A stretch of 48,567 nt of DNA from Chloroflexota bacterium (GCA_005881275.1 VBEF01000054.1:1-48567), one strand, 5' to 3'; positions 16,183 to 26,154 are shown, numbered from the stretch's first letter. The notes: generated from the letters alone by a model not told the origin. Numbers and translations are program-made.

Positions 16183-18131
16183 TGAGGCAGCTCCTGCGGG
16201 CCGATCGGCGGCCGTTCGTCGAAAACATCGTCGCCCTCTTGGGCTCCATGGCCGCGCTCGGCATCGCAACGCTGTGGGTTGCCCGGGCAGGCGGACCCGA
16301 TGCTGTCGGCTCTTACGCGCTGCTGCGCATCCTGCCGTGGCTGCTGGCCGTGGTCGTCTCGGGTGGTCTCGCGGGCTCGCTCGCGTACTTCCTCTCAGGC
16401 CCCACTCGTGACGACCCTCAGGTGCGGCCAACGGTCGTCGCCATGGCGCTGGCCGGCGCGGTGGCCGGGTCGGCGCTCTGGCTGATAGGAACGCCTCTGC
16501 TGCAGCTGGTGTTCTTCCGGCACGTTTCCGTCGGCCTCGTCGCGGCGGTGGCGATCCTTGTTGCGCTGCGCCTCTTCGTCATCACCGGCAAGGCGGCCGC
16601 CCAGGGATCGGGAGATCTGAGCGGAAGCAACCTGACGATCTTCCTCGAGGAGCTCATGTTCCTTCCCGCCTTCGGCCTCATGCAGGCGGTCGGCATCGGC
16701 GGCGACAGCGCTCTGGTCGGCGCCCTGATCCTTGCCGACGTCGCAACGGGGGCGATCGCGTGGAGGAGGTTGCTGCGCGGTGGTTTCCTGGCCGGGGCAG
16801 GCCGACCCTCGCTCACCATGGCGCGGCAGATCTACACGTTCGGCACGCGTGGCCAGCTCGGCACCCTGATGCAGCTGCTGAACCTTCGCTTCAATTTCAT
16901 CTTGCTCGGCGGTCTCGCCGGGCCTGCCGCCCTCGGCATCTACGCGGTCGCGGCCAAGTACGCCGAATTCCTTCGCCTGCTGCCCATCGCGGCCAACTGG
17001 GTGCTCTATCCGCAGTTCGCGCGGTCGGAAGCAGCGCACGCCAAGAAGACATCCCGCAGCCTGATCCTTCGTGCCGGAGCGATCACGGCGGTGGCCTCGA
17101 TCCCGCTGGCTGTGGGGGCGAGTTTCGTCATCCCAATACTTTTCGGCCAGGTGTTCACGGGCGCGGTTCTACCGGCGCGCATCCTTTTGATCGGCCTGGC
17201 CGCCGAAGGGGTGGGAGGCGTGGTCACGGCTTTCCTCTTTGGACGAGGACGGCCGGGCCTGAACTCGCTCGCGGCCGGCGCCGGAGTGCTTGTCACCCTG
17301 GGCCTGGACCTGATCCTGATCCCGCGCTACGGCGCCGTCGGAGCGGCCGTCGCCTCGAGCGCGGCTTATCTGACCACGACGGCGACGCTCGTCGGCTGGT
17401 ACTGGCACACGACGCGCAGGATCGATCGGCACGCGCCGCCGCCCGTCTTCGAGGGCCTTGCCAGCGTGCCTCCAAGCCGATGGCGGCGCATCCTCGATGT
17501 GGCCGTTTCGCTGATCGTGCTGGCCGTCTTCTGGCCGGTCCTGCTCGTCCTGCTTGCCGCGGCACGGATCAGCACGAATGCTTCGGCGATCTACCGGCAG
17601 GTGCGCGTGGGCCAGGGAGGCGTGCCCTTCACGATGTACAAGATCCGCAGCATGCGCCCGGGGCAGGGCGGTCCCGAGATCACCGGGCCCGGCGATCGCC
17701 GCGTGACAAGGCTCGGCGCCCTGATGCGGCTGACCAGTCTCGACGAGCTGCCCCAGCTGCTGAACGTGCTTCGCGGTGAGATGACGTTGGTCGGGCCGCG
17801 GCCTGAGACGCTGGCCCTGGCCGTGCGCTATCCGAGCGACATGCAGCGCGTCTTCGCCTATCGCCCCGGATTGACTGGCCCTGTGCAGGTGCGGCTTCGC
17901 GATGTCGTTCCGAGCGACGTGGAGGACGTGGAGGCCTTCTACATCAGCGAACTGCTCCCCCATCGCACGGAGCTCGACCTCGCCTACCTGAGCGACCCGT
18001 CGCTCATCGCAACCATCAGCCTCATCGGCGAGACGGCCAAGCACGTCGTCTCCCGCGGTGTGACCAAGCTCGTGGCCAGGTCGCGTCGCCGGGCGGGGTT
18101 CGTGGGCGAGCTGAAGGAGCGCACGACTTGA
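16182..18131 (+). CDS. Wzx-like flippase fused to bacterial sugar transferase (initiating phosphoglycosyl transferase)
   Basis: One continuous frame of 649 residues. Residues 1 to about 430 are a polytopic polysaccharide-export domain of the MOP/Wzx type (many helices, for example [41 protein letters not shown]). From about 432 a complete bacterial sugar transferase follows: [20 protein letters not shown] membrane hairpin, [44 protein letters not shown] with the catalytic Asp-Glu pair, and LVGPRPE. The transferase half should move a sugar-1-phosphate onto undecaprenyl phosphate; the flippase half should translocate the finished lipid-linked unit. The two are normally separate proteins. The ATG at 16182 overlaps the preceding stop (TGATG); an in-frame start at 15993 would lie inside the upstream gene and is rejected. 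Confidence 0.85.
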   Translation: MRQLLRADRRPFVENIVALLGSMAALGIATLWVARAGGPDAVGSYALLRILPWLLAVVVSGGLAGSLAYFLSGPTRDDPQVRPTVVAMALAGAVAGSALWLIGTPLLQLVFFRHVSVGLVAAVAILVALRLFVITGKAAAQGSGDLSGSNLTIFLEELMFLPAFGLMQAVGIGGDSALVGALILADVATGAIAWRRLLRGGFLAGAGRPSLTMARQIYTFGTRGQLGTLMQLLNLRFNFILLGGLAGPAALGIYAVAAKYAEFLRLLPIAANWVLYPQFARSEAAHAKKTSRSLILRAGAITAVASIPLAVGASFVIPILFGQVFTGAVLPARILLIGLAAEGVGGVVTAFLFGRGRPGLNSLAAGAGVLVTLGLDLILIPRYGAVGAAVASSAAYLTTTATLVGWYWHTTRRIDRHAPPPVFEGLASVPPSRWRRILDVAVSLIVLAVFWPVLLVLLAAARISTNASAIYRQVRVGQGGVPFTMYKIRSMRPGQGGPEITGPGDRRVTRLGALMRLTSLDELPQLLNVLRGEMTLVGPRPETLALAVRYPSDMQRVFAYRPGLTGPVQVRLRDVVPSDVEDVEAFYISELLPHRTELDLAYLSDPSLIATISLIGETAKHVVSRGVTKLVARSRRRAGFVGELKERTT

Positions 18132-19573
18132 GAGTTCCCGAGGGCCTGGTGACGGCGCACGCGCCGCCTGGACCCCCGCGACAGGTACGCGCGGTGCGTT
18201 GGTCTCCGGCCGCTCGCGCGCTGCTCGGTGGAATGGCGCTGCTGGCGATGATCCTGGTGCCGGTAGGACACATCACAGGCGACGCCAGCAGCAGCCCCCC
18301 GCACATCCTGATGACGGTGTTCGAAAACACGAGCTACTCGACTGTCGTGGGTAACCCATCCATGCCTTACCTCAACGGACTGCTCGCGGCCAACGGTTCG
18401 ACCAGCACCACCGATCTCAGTCATCCCAGCCTGCCCAACTATCTCGGCCTGACCTCCGGCTCCATCTACGACAACCCACGGGACACCACCCCACAGGCAT
18501 CGACTTATCCGGGCCCGCAGTTCACCGACGAGCTGGCGACCGCCGGCATCGGGTGGAAGGCGTACATCGAGGACATGTCGATCGCCTGCGACCTGACGGA
18601 TACGTTCGGCCCGAACCAGTACGACGTGAATCACAACCCGTTCATGTACTACACCTCGGTCCGCAGCAATCCAACCGAGTGCAATCAGGTCGTCCCTTTC
18701 ACGCAGCTCACGGCCGATCTGAACGCGGGAGGCGCACCGCCTTTCGTCTGGGTGACCCCAGACAACGCGAACGACGGACACGACGGCTCGCTCTCGACGG
18801 CTGACGCTTTCCTCCAGGGCCTTGTCACCCAGGTGCAGGCGTCGAGCTGGTGGACGCCCGGGAGCCGGATCATCGTCACCTGGGACGAAGGTGCTGGATC
18901 CGAGCAGGTGCTGACGCTGGTGGTCGGCTCCAAGTCGGGCACTCCGGTGGTCAGCGGCAATCATTACGGCACCCTCCGTGGTCTGGAGGAGGCCTACGGC
19001 GTCGGGCTTTTGGGGCACTCGGCCGACGCCAATGTGGGAGACCTGCTTCCTCTGCTCTCCGACTCCGCCACCCCTGCGCCGACCCCCACTCCTTCGCCGA
19101 GCGCCTCCCCTTTCCCCACCCCGTCCCCGCCGCCGGCGCTTACGCGTACAGCGACCGCCGTCACCTCCACCCCCTCTTCGCAGGGCTACCAGCGTCCCGC
19201 TCAGGACAAGGTCGCTTACCTCCACGATGGATCGCTCCTGATCGGACTTTTTGATGGAAGCAAGGGAGTCATCGACCAGGTGCGAAACCCTGCCTCGAGC
19301 TCGCAGTCGCTCGCCATGGTCCAGACCATCTCCGGCGACGAGGTGACCCTTTACACGCTGCCGGGCGCGACGAGCACCGACATCTGGATCCAGGCCGGCG
19401 CCGAGATCATCGGTTCCGCTCCGCTGGAACAGATCCGGCACGGCACATATAACGGCACCACCTTCACCTGGGACTCGGCGACTGTGATTCCCGGGACTGT
19501 TTCACCCGGCCGTCAGGATCCTTCAGTCACCTGGACCGGAAAGTGGCTGATCGCGCGACCGCGATCCTCATGA
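18128..19573 (+). CDS. Secreted phosphoesterase paralog 2, 5' part of a frameshifted gene
   Basis: The TTG at 18128 overlaps the previous stop (TTGA) with GAAGGAG eight bases upstream. A signal anchor (ALLGGMALLAMILVPVG) leads into a phosphoesterase domain very like those at 2169 and 24118: FENTSYSTVVGNPSMPYLNGL, HPSLPNYLGLTSGS, YDVNHNPFMYY, VTWDEGAGSEQVLTLVVGS. A Pro/Ser/Thr linker is followed by a beta-propeller-like start (QDPSVTWTGKWLIA), and the frame then stops after RPRSS. The rest continues in the -1 frame from 19543, which is open back to 19453. One missing base near 19558-19562 would join the two as KWLIARP-AILMTTT. So this is either an interrupted gene, a sequencing error or a programmed shift. 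Confidence 0.75.
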   Translation: MRVPEGLVTAHAPPGPPRQVRAVRWSPAARALLGGMALLAMILVPVGHITGDASSSPPHILMTVFENTSYSTVVGNPSMPYLNGLLAANGSTSTTDLSHPSLPNYLGLTSGSIYDNPRDTTPQASTYPGPQFTDELATAGIGWKAYIEDMSIACDLTDTFGPNQYDVNHNPFMYYTSVRSNPTECNQVVPFTQLTADLNAGGAPPFVWVTPDNANDGHDGSLSTADAFLQGLVTQVQASSWWTPGSRIIVTWDEGAGSEQVLTLVVGSKSGTPVVSGNHYGTLRGLEEAYGVGLLGHSADANVGDLLPLLSDSATPAPTPTPSPSASPFPTPSPPPALTRTATAVTSTPSSQGYQRPAQDKVAYLHDGSLLIGLFDGSKGVIDQVRNPASSSQSLAMVQTISGDEVTLYTLPGATSTDIWIQAGAEIIGSAPLEQIRHGTYNGTTFTWDSATVIPGTVSPGRQDPSVTWTGKWLIARPRSS

Positions 19574-22272
19574 CCACGACCAACACGAACATCACCCAGC
19601 CCAACATTCGGCATTCGGCGAAGCTCGGGGCGACCGTGCTCGTGTACGGGACCCACTACCGCGATTTCTATCGGGTTCTGCTCGACGGCCGGACTGATCC
19701 CAGCCTCGGCAACTGGAGCGCGGAGTCGCTCATCGACAGCGGCTACGACGACTCAGAGGCCGGCTATGGGGGTCCGCAGGTCGCGATCGACGAGACAACC
19801 GGCAACATCCACGTCTTTCGCGCTGTGCTCAACGCCGGGGGCCCCACATGGCACGGAGTCACCTACTGGCTGGGCAGACCTGGAGCGGTCCCGATGACGT
19901 CCGGCGCTGTGGCGTGGAACTCACGCCTCATCATCGACGGCGCGGCGTCGACAGATCCGGTCGATATCGCGGGCGCTATCGATGCTTCGGGCAAGGTCTT
20001 TGTCTTCTGGGTGACGAGCGCAAGCTCCGGATCGTTGAAGTACGCGACCCTGGTCAGTCCCTACACCACGGCCTCATCCGTCACGACGATGTCGACTGTT
20101 GGATCCCAGCCGCGCTATCCCCACGTCCCGGCGCAATCGGCGCTCAACCGCGGCTACGTTCCGCTGTTCTATCAGTCGAGCATCGGAAGCCCGTACAGCA
20201 TCGTCCTCGACACCACGCTCACCGCGACGGGCGGAGACACTTCGCCGCCCACCGTTCCAACCGGACTCGTCGCGAACGCAAGCACGTCAGCACCCCAGGT
20301 GAATCTCTCGTGGAACGCCTCGACAGACAACGTCGCGGTCAGCGGCTACACGATCTATCGCGGCGGCTCTGCGCTCGGCACGGTTTCGGGCTCCACGCCG
20401 GCCTACACGGATAACAGCGTCGCGAGCCTGACCACCTACAGCTACGCGGTCGACGCGTTCGACGCCGCGGGCAACCACTCCGCCAAATCGATTGCCGCGA
20501 GCGTGACCACGCCGGACTGGATAGCGCCAAGCGTGCCGGCCGGCGCCACGGCCAGCGCGAAATCCCCGACCGAGATCGACCTGACCTGGAATCCTTCGAC
20601 CGACAACGTCGGCGTTACCGGGTACACCGTGTACCGCAATGGATCCCCACTGGCGACGACAGCAGGCACCGTGACCACGTTCGCGGACACAACCGTCGTG
20701 GCGTCGACCACATACAGCTACACGATCGACGCCTTCGATGCAGCAAGCAACCACTCCGCTCGCTCCACAGCCGCGACCGCAACCACGCCGGCAGTCCCTG
20801 ACACCCTCGCGCCATCGGTGCCGACCGGTGTGGCGGCCGCGGCCGGTCCACCAGGGGAGGTCGATGTTCAGTGGAGCGCATCCACCGATAACGTCGCCGT
20901 CACCGGGTACACCGTCTACCGTGACGGCGCCGTGCTAGGCACGGTGCCGGCTGCGGCGCTCACCTACGCCGACAAGACCGCGAGCGGCATCACTTCCTAC
21001 AGCTACACGGTCGATGCGTTCGATGCCGCGGGCAACCACTCGAATCAGTCGGCGGCGGCGGTCATCACGACGCCCGACTGGACGCCACCCACGACGCCGA
21101 CCGGTCTCGCGGCCAATGTCGCGACCAGCAGCGAGATCGATCTCACCTGGAACACGTCGACGGACAACGTCGCCGTGACGGGTTACACCGTGTATCGCAA
21201 CGGCGCCGCGGTCGGGACGACCGCAGGCCTCACCTACGCAGACACCGGACTCGGCCACGGCTTCACGTACACGTACGCGGTGGACGCCTTCGATGCCGGG
21301 GGCAACCATTCGGTCAAATCGGCCTCGGCATCCGGGACGACTTCAGACGATATCGCGCCGACGGTGCCCGGCAACCTTGTTGGCTCGGCCGCGTCGAACA
21401 CGAGCGTGGCGCTCTCGTGGAACGCGGCAACCGACAACGTCGGAGTCGCCGGCTACGACGTCTATCGCGACACCCTCCTGCTCGCCACCCGCGGGCCGTC
21501 TCCGCTGAGCTTCACCGACACCGTCCTAGCCGGCAGCACGCACACCTACACGGTCGACGCCTTCGACGCCGCCGGGAATCACTCAGCTCAGTCTTCGGGC
21601 GTGACCGTCACCACGCCGAGCACGCCTCCATCCGCTCCGAAGTTCGTGCAGGCCAACGTCGTGACGGGAGGCAGCCGTGTGACGACCATGACTGTCACGC
21701 TCGGGCCGATCGCCAAAGGTGACCTGATCGTCGGAATGTTCGGCCAGTACGACGCGAACGGTCAGGTCGGCGTGACGGACAACGTGAATGGCGCGTGGAC
21801 ACGCTCGGTCTCGACGACATGGCGAGGCTCGGCCGGCACTGCCGGCGACATCGCGCTCTACTACTTCGCCAACTCCGCCGCGGCGCCGGCTGGGCTGACG
21901 ATCACAATTTCGGCCCCCACAGCCACATACCTGCAGGGGTCGGCCGGCGAGTACTCGGGGGTCGCGGCGCTCAATCCACTCGACCAGGCGGTGATGGGCA
22001 ATGGCACAAGCACAACCGCTGATTCCGGCCTCACGCCGGCGGTCGCGGCAGGCGAGCTCATCTATGGCGGAATGGTGGCAACCAACGGCGCCGGCACGCT
22101 TACGCCAGGCGCGAGCCAGGCTGTGACGTTCGTCGAGCGGGGACAGTCTTCCAGCGGCACCCAGGGCGAGGAAGACATCGCCGGCGGGGCGGCGGGACAG
22201 CAGCACGCAGGGTTCACGTTCACCGCGTCGGTGCGGTGGTTCATGGTCTCCGCCGCTTTCAGGGCCGGTTAG
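19543..22272 (+). CDS. 3' part of the frameshifted phosphoesterase: propeller-like region, five FN3 domains, C-terminal beta domain
   Basis: The frame has no signal peptide and begins inside a domain, so it is best read as the continuation of 18128-19573. The first 230 residues carry repeated strands typical of a beta-propeller (IDETTGNIHVFRAV, IAGAIDASGKVFVFWVT). Five fibronectin type III domains of about 90 residues follow, each with LSWNASTDNVAVSGYTIYR-like and YSYAVDAFDAAGNHS-like segments. The last 210 residues form a beta-rich domain (KGDLIVGMFGQYDANG, GSAGEYSGV, ending WFMVSAAFRAG). No C-terminal helix is present, so unlike its two paralogs the joined protein would be released. GTG at 19543 is the first in-frame start but has no convincing ribosome site. 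It abuts glmS directly (TAGATG). Confidence 0.7.
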   Translation: MADRATAILMTTTNTNITQPNIRHSAKLGATVLVYGTHYRDFYRVLLDGRTDPSLGNWSAESLIDSGYDDSEAGYGGPQVAIDETTGNIHVFRAVLNAGGPTWHGVTYWLGRPGAVPMTSGAVAWNSRLIIDGAASTDPVDIAGAIDASGKVFVFWVTSASSGSLKYATLVSPYTTASSVTTMSTVGSQPRYPHVPAQSALNRGYVPLFYQSSIGSPYSIVLDTTLTATGGDTSPPTVPTGLVANASTSAPQVNLSWNASTDNVAVSGYTIYRGGSALGTVSGSTPAYTDNSVASLTTYSYAVDAFDAAGNHSAKSIAASVTTPDWIAPSVPAGATASAKSPTEIDLTWNPSTDNVGVTGYTVYRNGSPLATTAGTVTTFADTTVVASTTYSYTIDAFDAASNHSARSTAATATTPAVPDTLAPSVPTGVAAAAGPPGEVDVQWSASTDNVAVTGYTVYRDGAVLGTVPAAALTYADKTASGITSYSYTVDAFDAAGNHSNQSAAAVITTPDWTPPTTPTGLAANVATSSEIDLTWNTSTDNVAVTGYTVYRNGAAVGTTAGLTYADTGLGHGFTYTYAVDAFDAGGNHSVKSASASGTTSDDIAPTVPGNLVGSAASNTSVALSWNAATDNVGVAGYDVYRDTLLLATRGPSPLSFTDTVLAGSTHTYTVDAFDAAGNHSAQSSGVTVTTPSTPPSAPKFVQANVVTGGSRVTTMTVTLGPIAKGDLIVGMFGQYDANGQVGVTDNVNGAWTRSVSTTWRGSAGTAGDIALYYFANSAAAPAGLTITISAPTATYLQGSAGEYSGVAALNPLDQAVMGNGTSTTADSGLTPAVAAGELIYGGMVATNGAGTLTPGASQAVTFVERGQSSSGTQGEEDIAGGAAGQQHAGFTFTASVRWFMVSAAFRAG

Positions 22273-24105
22273 ATGTGCGGGATCATCGGTTATCTCGGGA
22301 ACCATGAGGCGACCCCTCTTCTCCTCGACGGTCTGAAGAGCCTCGAGTACCGCGGTTACGATTCGGCAGGCATTGCCGTGCTCGACCGCACCTCAGGGTT
22401 GACGAGCACAACCAAGAGCGAGAGCAAGGTCGCGCTGCTCACCGCCCGGCTGCAGGACTGCATGCCCAAGGGGCGCCTCGGCATCGGCCACACACGCTGG
22501 GCGACTCACGGCAAGCCAAGCCTTGTCAACGCACATCCCCACACCGACTGCGGCGGCAGGATCGTCGTCGTCCACAACGGCATCATCGAAAACTTCAGAG
22601 AGCTCCGCGACGAGCTCGTGTCCCGCGGTCACATCTTCGTGTCCGAGACTGACAGCGAGGTCATCCCCCACCTGATCGAGGACGCGTCGGGTGAAGATCT
22701 TCTGACCGCCGTGCGCGGCGCCCTGAAGCGAATCACGGGTGCGTACGCGCTGGGGATCATGTCGCGAGACGAGCCGGACCTTCTGATCGGCGCGCGAATG
22801 AACGCGCCGCTGGTGCTCGGCATGTGCCAGGACGAGTTCTTCCTCGCCTCGGACATCACGGCCGTGATCCCGCACACCAAGAAGGTGCTGATCCTCGGCG
22901 AGGGTGAGATCGTGGCGGTGACTCCGATGGGACCGGAGGTCACGACGCTTGACGGAGCTCCGGTCGCGCCCAAGATCATCCACGTCGACTGGGACGTGAG
23001 CCAGGCCCAGAAGGGCGGCTTCAGCCACTTCATGCTCAAAGAGATCCACGAAGCACCCGACGCCGTCGCGAACGCGCTACGCGGCCGGCTGCTCCCCGAT
23101 GGAAACGTCAACCTCCAGGGCTGCGACCTGACGGACGCGGACCTCCGCGGTTTTCAAAACGTGCTGCTCCTCGGCATGGGCACCTCGATGCATGCGGCGT
23201 TGGTCGGCGAGCATGTGATCGAGGACTGGGCCGGGATTCCAGCGCAGGCCGCGGATGCATCTGAGTTTAGATACCGCCGGCCGACCATCGGTCCCGAGAC
23301 ATTGACGGTCGTTCTCACTCAGTCCGGCGAGACCGCCGACACGATCGTCGGCCTGCGCCAGGCCAAGGCGCTCGGCTCCTACACGATGGCCGTGACGAAC
23401 GTCGTGGCCAGCACGGCGGCCCGGGACAGCGACGCTGCGCTGTACCTGAATGCGGGTCCCGAGATCGGCGTCGCGTCATCGAAGACTTTCGTGAGCCACG
23501 TCGTGAACCTGTACCTGCTCGCGGCCCGCCTGGCGAGCGCTCACGGCAGGATGCCAATCGAGCGAAAGCAGGAGCTCTCACAGGCGCTGCGCGAACTTCC
23601 TGAAGGATTGCGTGCCGTGCTGGGACGTGAGGCAGAGATCGCAGATCTCGCGCGGCGCTACGCGCGATTCCGGAACTTCCTGTTTGTCGGGCGCGGGATC
23701 AACCATGCCATCGCTCTCGAGGGCGCGCTCAAGCTGAAGGAGATCTCGTACGTGCACGCGGAGGGCACCTCCGCCGGCGCGCTCAAGCACGGTCCCATCG
23801 CGCTGTTGGACCAGGACTTCCCGGTAGTCGCCATCTGCACCGACGGGGCCACCCGCGACAAGATGGCGAGCAACGTGCACGAGGTCGCCGCGCGTGGCGC
23901 TCCCGTGCTCGCCCTTGTCACACAAGGCGAGCATCACCTGGACGACGTCACCACGGATCGAATCGAGATTCCCGCCTGCGACGAAGCCGCCGTAGCGATT
24001 CTCAACACTGTGGTGTTGCAGCTGTTCGCGTACCATGTCGCGGTCGAGCTGGGCCGAGACGTCGACCAGCCGAGGAACCTGGCCAAAAGCGTAACTGTCG
24101 AGTAA
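22273..24105 (+). CDS. glmS: Glutamine--fructose-6-phosphate aminotransferase (isomerizing)
   Basis: This 610-residue enzyme makes glucosamine-6-phosphate from fructose-6-phosphate and glutamine, the first step toward UDP-GlcNAc. The N-terminal nucleophile is Cys2 (MCGIIGYLG), with GHTRWATHG and HNGIIENF of the glutaminase domain. Two SIS domains follow (TLTVVLTQSGETADT; GRGINHAIALEGALKLKEISY), then AEGTSAGALKHGP and the conserved C-terminus NLAKSVTVE. Length equals the family norm. Its start is contiguous with the upstream stop (TAGATG), so translation is probably coupled. Its position inside the glycan operon suggests a supply of amino-sugar precursor for the polysaccharide. No glmS ribozyme can be present in the zero-length leader. 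Confidence 0.97.
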   Translation: MCGIIGYLGNHEATPLLLDGLKSLEYRGYDSAGIAVLDRTSGLTSTTKSESKVALLTARLQDCMPKGRLGIGHTRWATHGKPSLVNAHPHTDCGGRIVVVHNGIIENFRELRDELVSRGHIFVSETDSEVIPHLIEDASGEDLLTAVRGALKRITGAYALGIMSRDEPDLLIGARMNAPLVLGMCQDEFFLASDITAVIPHTKKVLILGEGEIVAVTPMGPEVTTLDGAPVAPKIIHVDWDVSQAQKGGFSHFMLKEIHEAPDAVANALRGRLLPDGNVNLQGCDLTDADLRGFQNVLLLGMGTSMHAALVGEHVIEDWAGIPAQAADASEFRYRRPTIGPETLTVVLTQSGETADTIVGLRQAKALGSYTMAVTNVVASTAARDSDAALYLNAGPEIGVASSKTFVSHVVNLYLLAARLASAHGRMPIERKQELSQALRELPEGLRAVLGREAEIADLARRYARFRNFLFVGRGINHAIALEGALKLKEISYVHAEGTSAGALKHGPIALLDQDFPVVAICTDGATRDKMASNVHEVAARGAPVLALVTQGEHHLDDVTTDRIEIPACDEAAVAILNTVVLQLFAYHVAVELGRDVDQPRNLAKSVTVE

Positions 24106-24117
24106 TGGGCGGTTCTC

Positions 24118-26154
24118 ATGAGCACCCGACGTCCGATATGGACACGCGTCCGAGAAGCTAGCAGCAGCGCCCTGCTCAGAGCAGGCAGCGTTGGGCTCCC
24201 GATCGTGATCGCTCTGTCGTGGCTTCTTGTGCCCGCCGGCCAGGGCGCCCAGGCGGCGGGAAGCCCGCCGCACATCATGGTCGTCATGATGGAGAACACC
24301 AGCTACGAGGCGGTCGTCGGCAATCCCGCGATGCCCTTCCTCAATGGCCTCGTCGCCAGCAACGGATCTGTCAGCACCACCGACCTGAGCCATCCCAGCC
24401 TGCCCAACTACCTCGGCCTGATCTCGGGATCGATCCAGAACAATCCACCGGACACAACGCCGCAAGACGGGACGTACGCGGGCCCGCAGCTGACCGATGA
24501 GCTGGCGGCAGCCGGCATCAGCTGGAAGGCCTACATGGAGGACATGCCGATACCGTGCGACCTGACCGATCAGTTCGGCCCGGGTCAATACGACGTCAAC
24601 CACAACCCGTTCATGTATTTCGATTCAGTCCGCAAGAACCCGGCCCAGTGCAGCCGCGATGTGCCTTATCCGCAGCTGGCCGCCGACCTCGCCGCGGGGA
24701 CCGCCCCCGCCTTTGCATTTGTATCTCCGAACACGATCAACGACATGCACGACGGGAGCGCTGCGCAGGGCGACCAGTTCCTCAAGGGCCTGGTCGGCCA
24801 GGTCAGGGCCTCGAGCTGGTGGACCGCGGCGAGCCGGATGATCATCACCTGGGACGAGGGAGCGGGGTCGGAGCAGGTGCTGACGCTCGTCGTGGGTTCG
24901 GCGCATGGCACGGCGGTTCGCGCCGGCAACGAGTACGGGACCCTGCGGGGCATCGAGGAGGCCTACGGCGTCGGACTGCTCGGCCACTCCGCCGACGGCA
25001 ACGTCGGTGACCTGCTCCCTCTCCTGACGGGAAGAGCGGCCGCGCCGCCGCCCCCGGCTCGTGCGCCCAACCCAGCGCCGCCACCGGTCCCGTCCCCACA
25101 GCCCGCTCCCCCACCCGACCGAAGCCGGGCGGAGGGCTCGCTTCCCGATTCGTATGTCCGCGGCGTCTACGGCAAGGATTCCAGCCCAACGGGTTTCACC
25201 GAGATCGCCTCGCTCGGATTCAACACCGTGATGACCGATCCCTACAAGGAGCGCCTCGACCCGTTGAGCGCCGCGGGATTGAAGGGCATCGTCTGGCTGG
25301 GCGCGTGGCACAACGCTCCAGCCTGCAAGTTCGAAAGTGACGACGCCACGATCAGGTCGCAGGTGAGCCCGATCGCCGGCCACAAAGCCATCCTTGCGTA
25401 CTACCTCGGGGACGAGCCGAAAGTGAGCGAATGCCGGAACGCACCCGCGCTTTTCAAGCAGCGGAGCGCCCTCGTTCACTCGCTGGATCCCACCGGCCAG
25501 ACGTTCACCGTCCTCCAGGCGTTCGAGAACGGAATCGCCAACGACTACGCGCCATGGGCAGGAACGGTCGACCTCCTCGGCTTCGACGTCTACCCATGCG
25601 CCAGGGCCGCTTCGTCCTGCGAGCCCACCAACATCGACACGGCCATCGCCGCGATCCACAAGGCGAAGATCACTCGCTACCTGGCGGTCGTACAGGATTT
25701 CCAGGACTGCTACTACCGTCTGCCTACCGCGCCCGAGCTGGCGAGCCAGTTCAACCACTGGGCTGACTCAAACATGTCCGGCTACCTGGTCTTCTCGTGG
25801 AACTATCAGTCCGCGAACGCAGCTTGCGCCGGTACGAACCTCCACGACCATCCGGCCAACCTCGCGCAGCTGAAGTACGAAAACTCACAGATCTTCTTGC
25901 CTGCAAAACCGACTGCATCGACCGGTCCCGCGGGAAGGGGTTCGCTGTTGACCGCAGGACGAGAGGTGGTCGGAGTTGCCCTGCCGATCGCCGCGATCAT
26001 CGCGGCCCTGGGTGCGTACGTATTTCTCGTCCTGGTACGTGCGAAACGGCGCCGCCTCAGGGCTCTAAGCCGACAGCCGGTCGAACAGCCTCCAGTGCGA
26101 CCGAGCGAACTCGATGTGGTCAGCGGTCGCGGCGACGTCGACGAGCCCCGCTAG
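24118..26154 (+). CDS. Secreted phosphoesterase paralog 3 with GH-like domain and C-terminal anchor
   Basis: A signal peptide (LPIVIALSWLLVPAGQGAQA) leads to a phosphoesterase domain with MMENTSYEAVVGNPAMPFLN, HPSLPNYLGLISGS, YDVNHNPFMYF and ITWDEGAGSEQ. A short Pro-rich linker leads to a barrel-like domain homologous to that of the 1479-residue paralog (YYLGDEPKVSEC, LLGFDVYPC, LVFSWNY). There are no PKD or FN3 repeats. A C-terminal helix (GVALPIAAIIAALGAYVFLVLV) is followed by a basic tail (RAKRRRLR), the usual pattern for a cell-surface-anchored protein. It is the last gene of the operon, 12 bases after glmS. Its 3' end overlaps the convergent kinase gene by 90 bases. Possible roles are removal of phosphate substituents or trimming of surface glycans; this is inference. 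Confidence 0.85.
   Translation: MSTRRPIWTRVREASSSALLRAGSVGLPIVIALSWLLVPAGQGAQAAGSPPHIMVVMMENTSYEAVVGNPAMPFLNGLVASNGSVSTTDLSHPSLPNYLGLISGSIQNNPPDTTPQDGTYAGPQLTDELAAAGISWKAYMEDMPIPCDLTDQFGPGQYDVNHNPFMYFDSVRKNPAQCSRDVPYPQLAADLAAGTAPAFAFVSPNTINDMHDGSAAQGDQFLKGLVGQVRASSWWTAASRMIITWDEGAGSEQVLTLVVGSAHGTAVRAGNEYGTLRGIEEAYGVGLLGHSADGNVGDLLPLLTGRAAAPPPPARAPNPAPPPVPSPQPAPPPDRSRAEGSLPDSYVRGVYGKDSSPTGFTEIASLGFNTVMTDPYKERLDPLSAAGLKGIVWLGAWHNAPACKFESDDATIRSQVSPIAGHKAILAYYLGDEPKVSECRNAPALFKQRSALVHSLDPTGQTFTVLQAFENGIANDYAPWAGTVDLLGFDVYPCARAASSCEPTNIDTAIAAIHKAKITRYLAVVQDFQDCYYRLPTAPELASQFNHWADSNMSGYLVFSWNYQSANAACAGTNLHDHPANLAQLKYENSQIFLPAKPTASTGPAGRGSLLTAGREVVGVALPIAAIIAALGAYVFLVLVRAKRRRLRALSRQPVEQPPVRPSELDVVSGRGDVDEPR

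Noticed and set aside
17984-19441. 485-residue minus-strand frame opposite the second phosphoesterase
   Set aside because: Low-complexity RRGGGG-type composition, no domain, and the plus strand has clear homology.
22260-22275. glmS ribozyme or leader riboswitch
   Set aside because: glmS starts directly after the previous stop, leaving no untranslated leader.
24625-25758. 377-residue minus-strand frame opposite the third phosphoesterase
   Set aside because: Same reason: shadow of a strongly supported gene, no recognisable motif.
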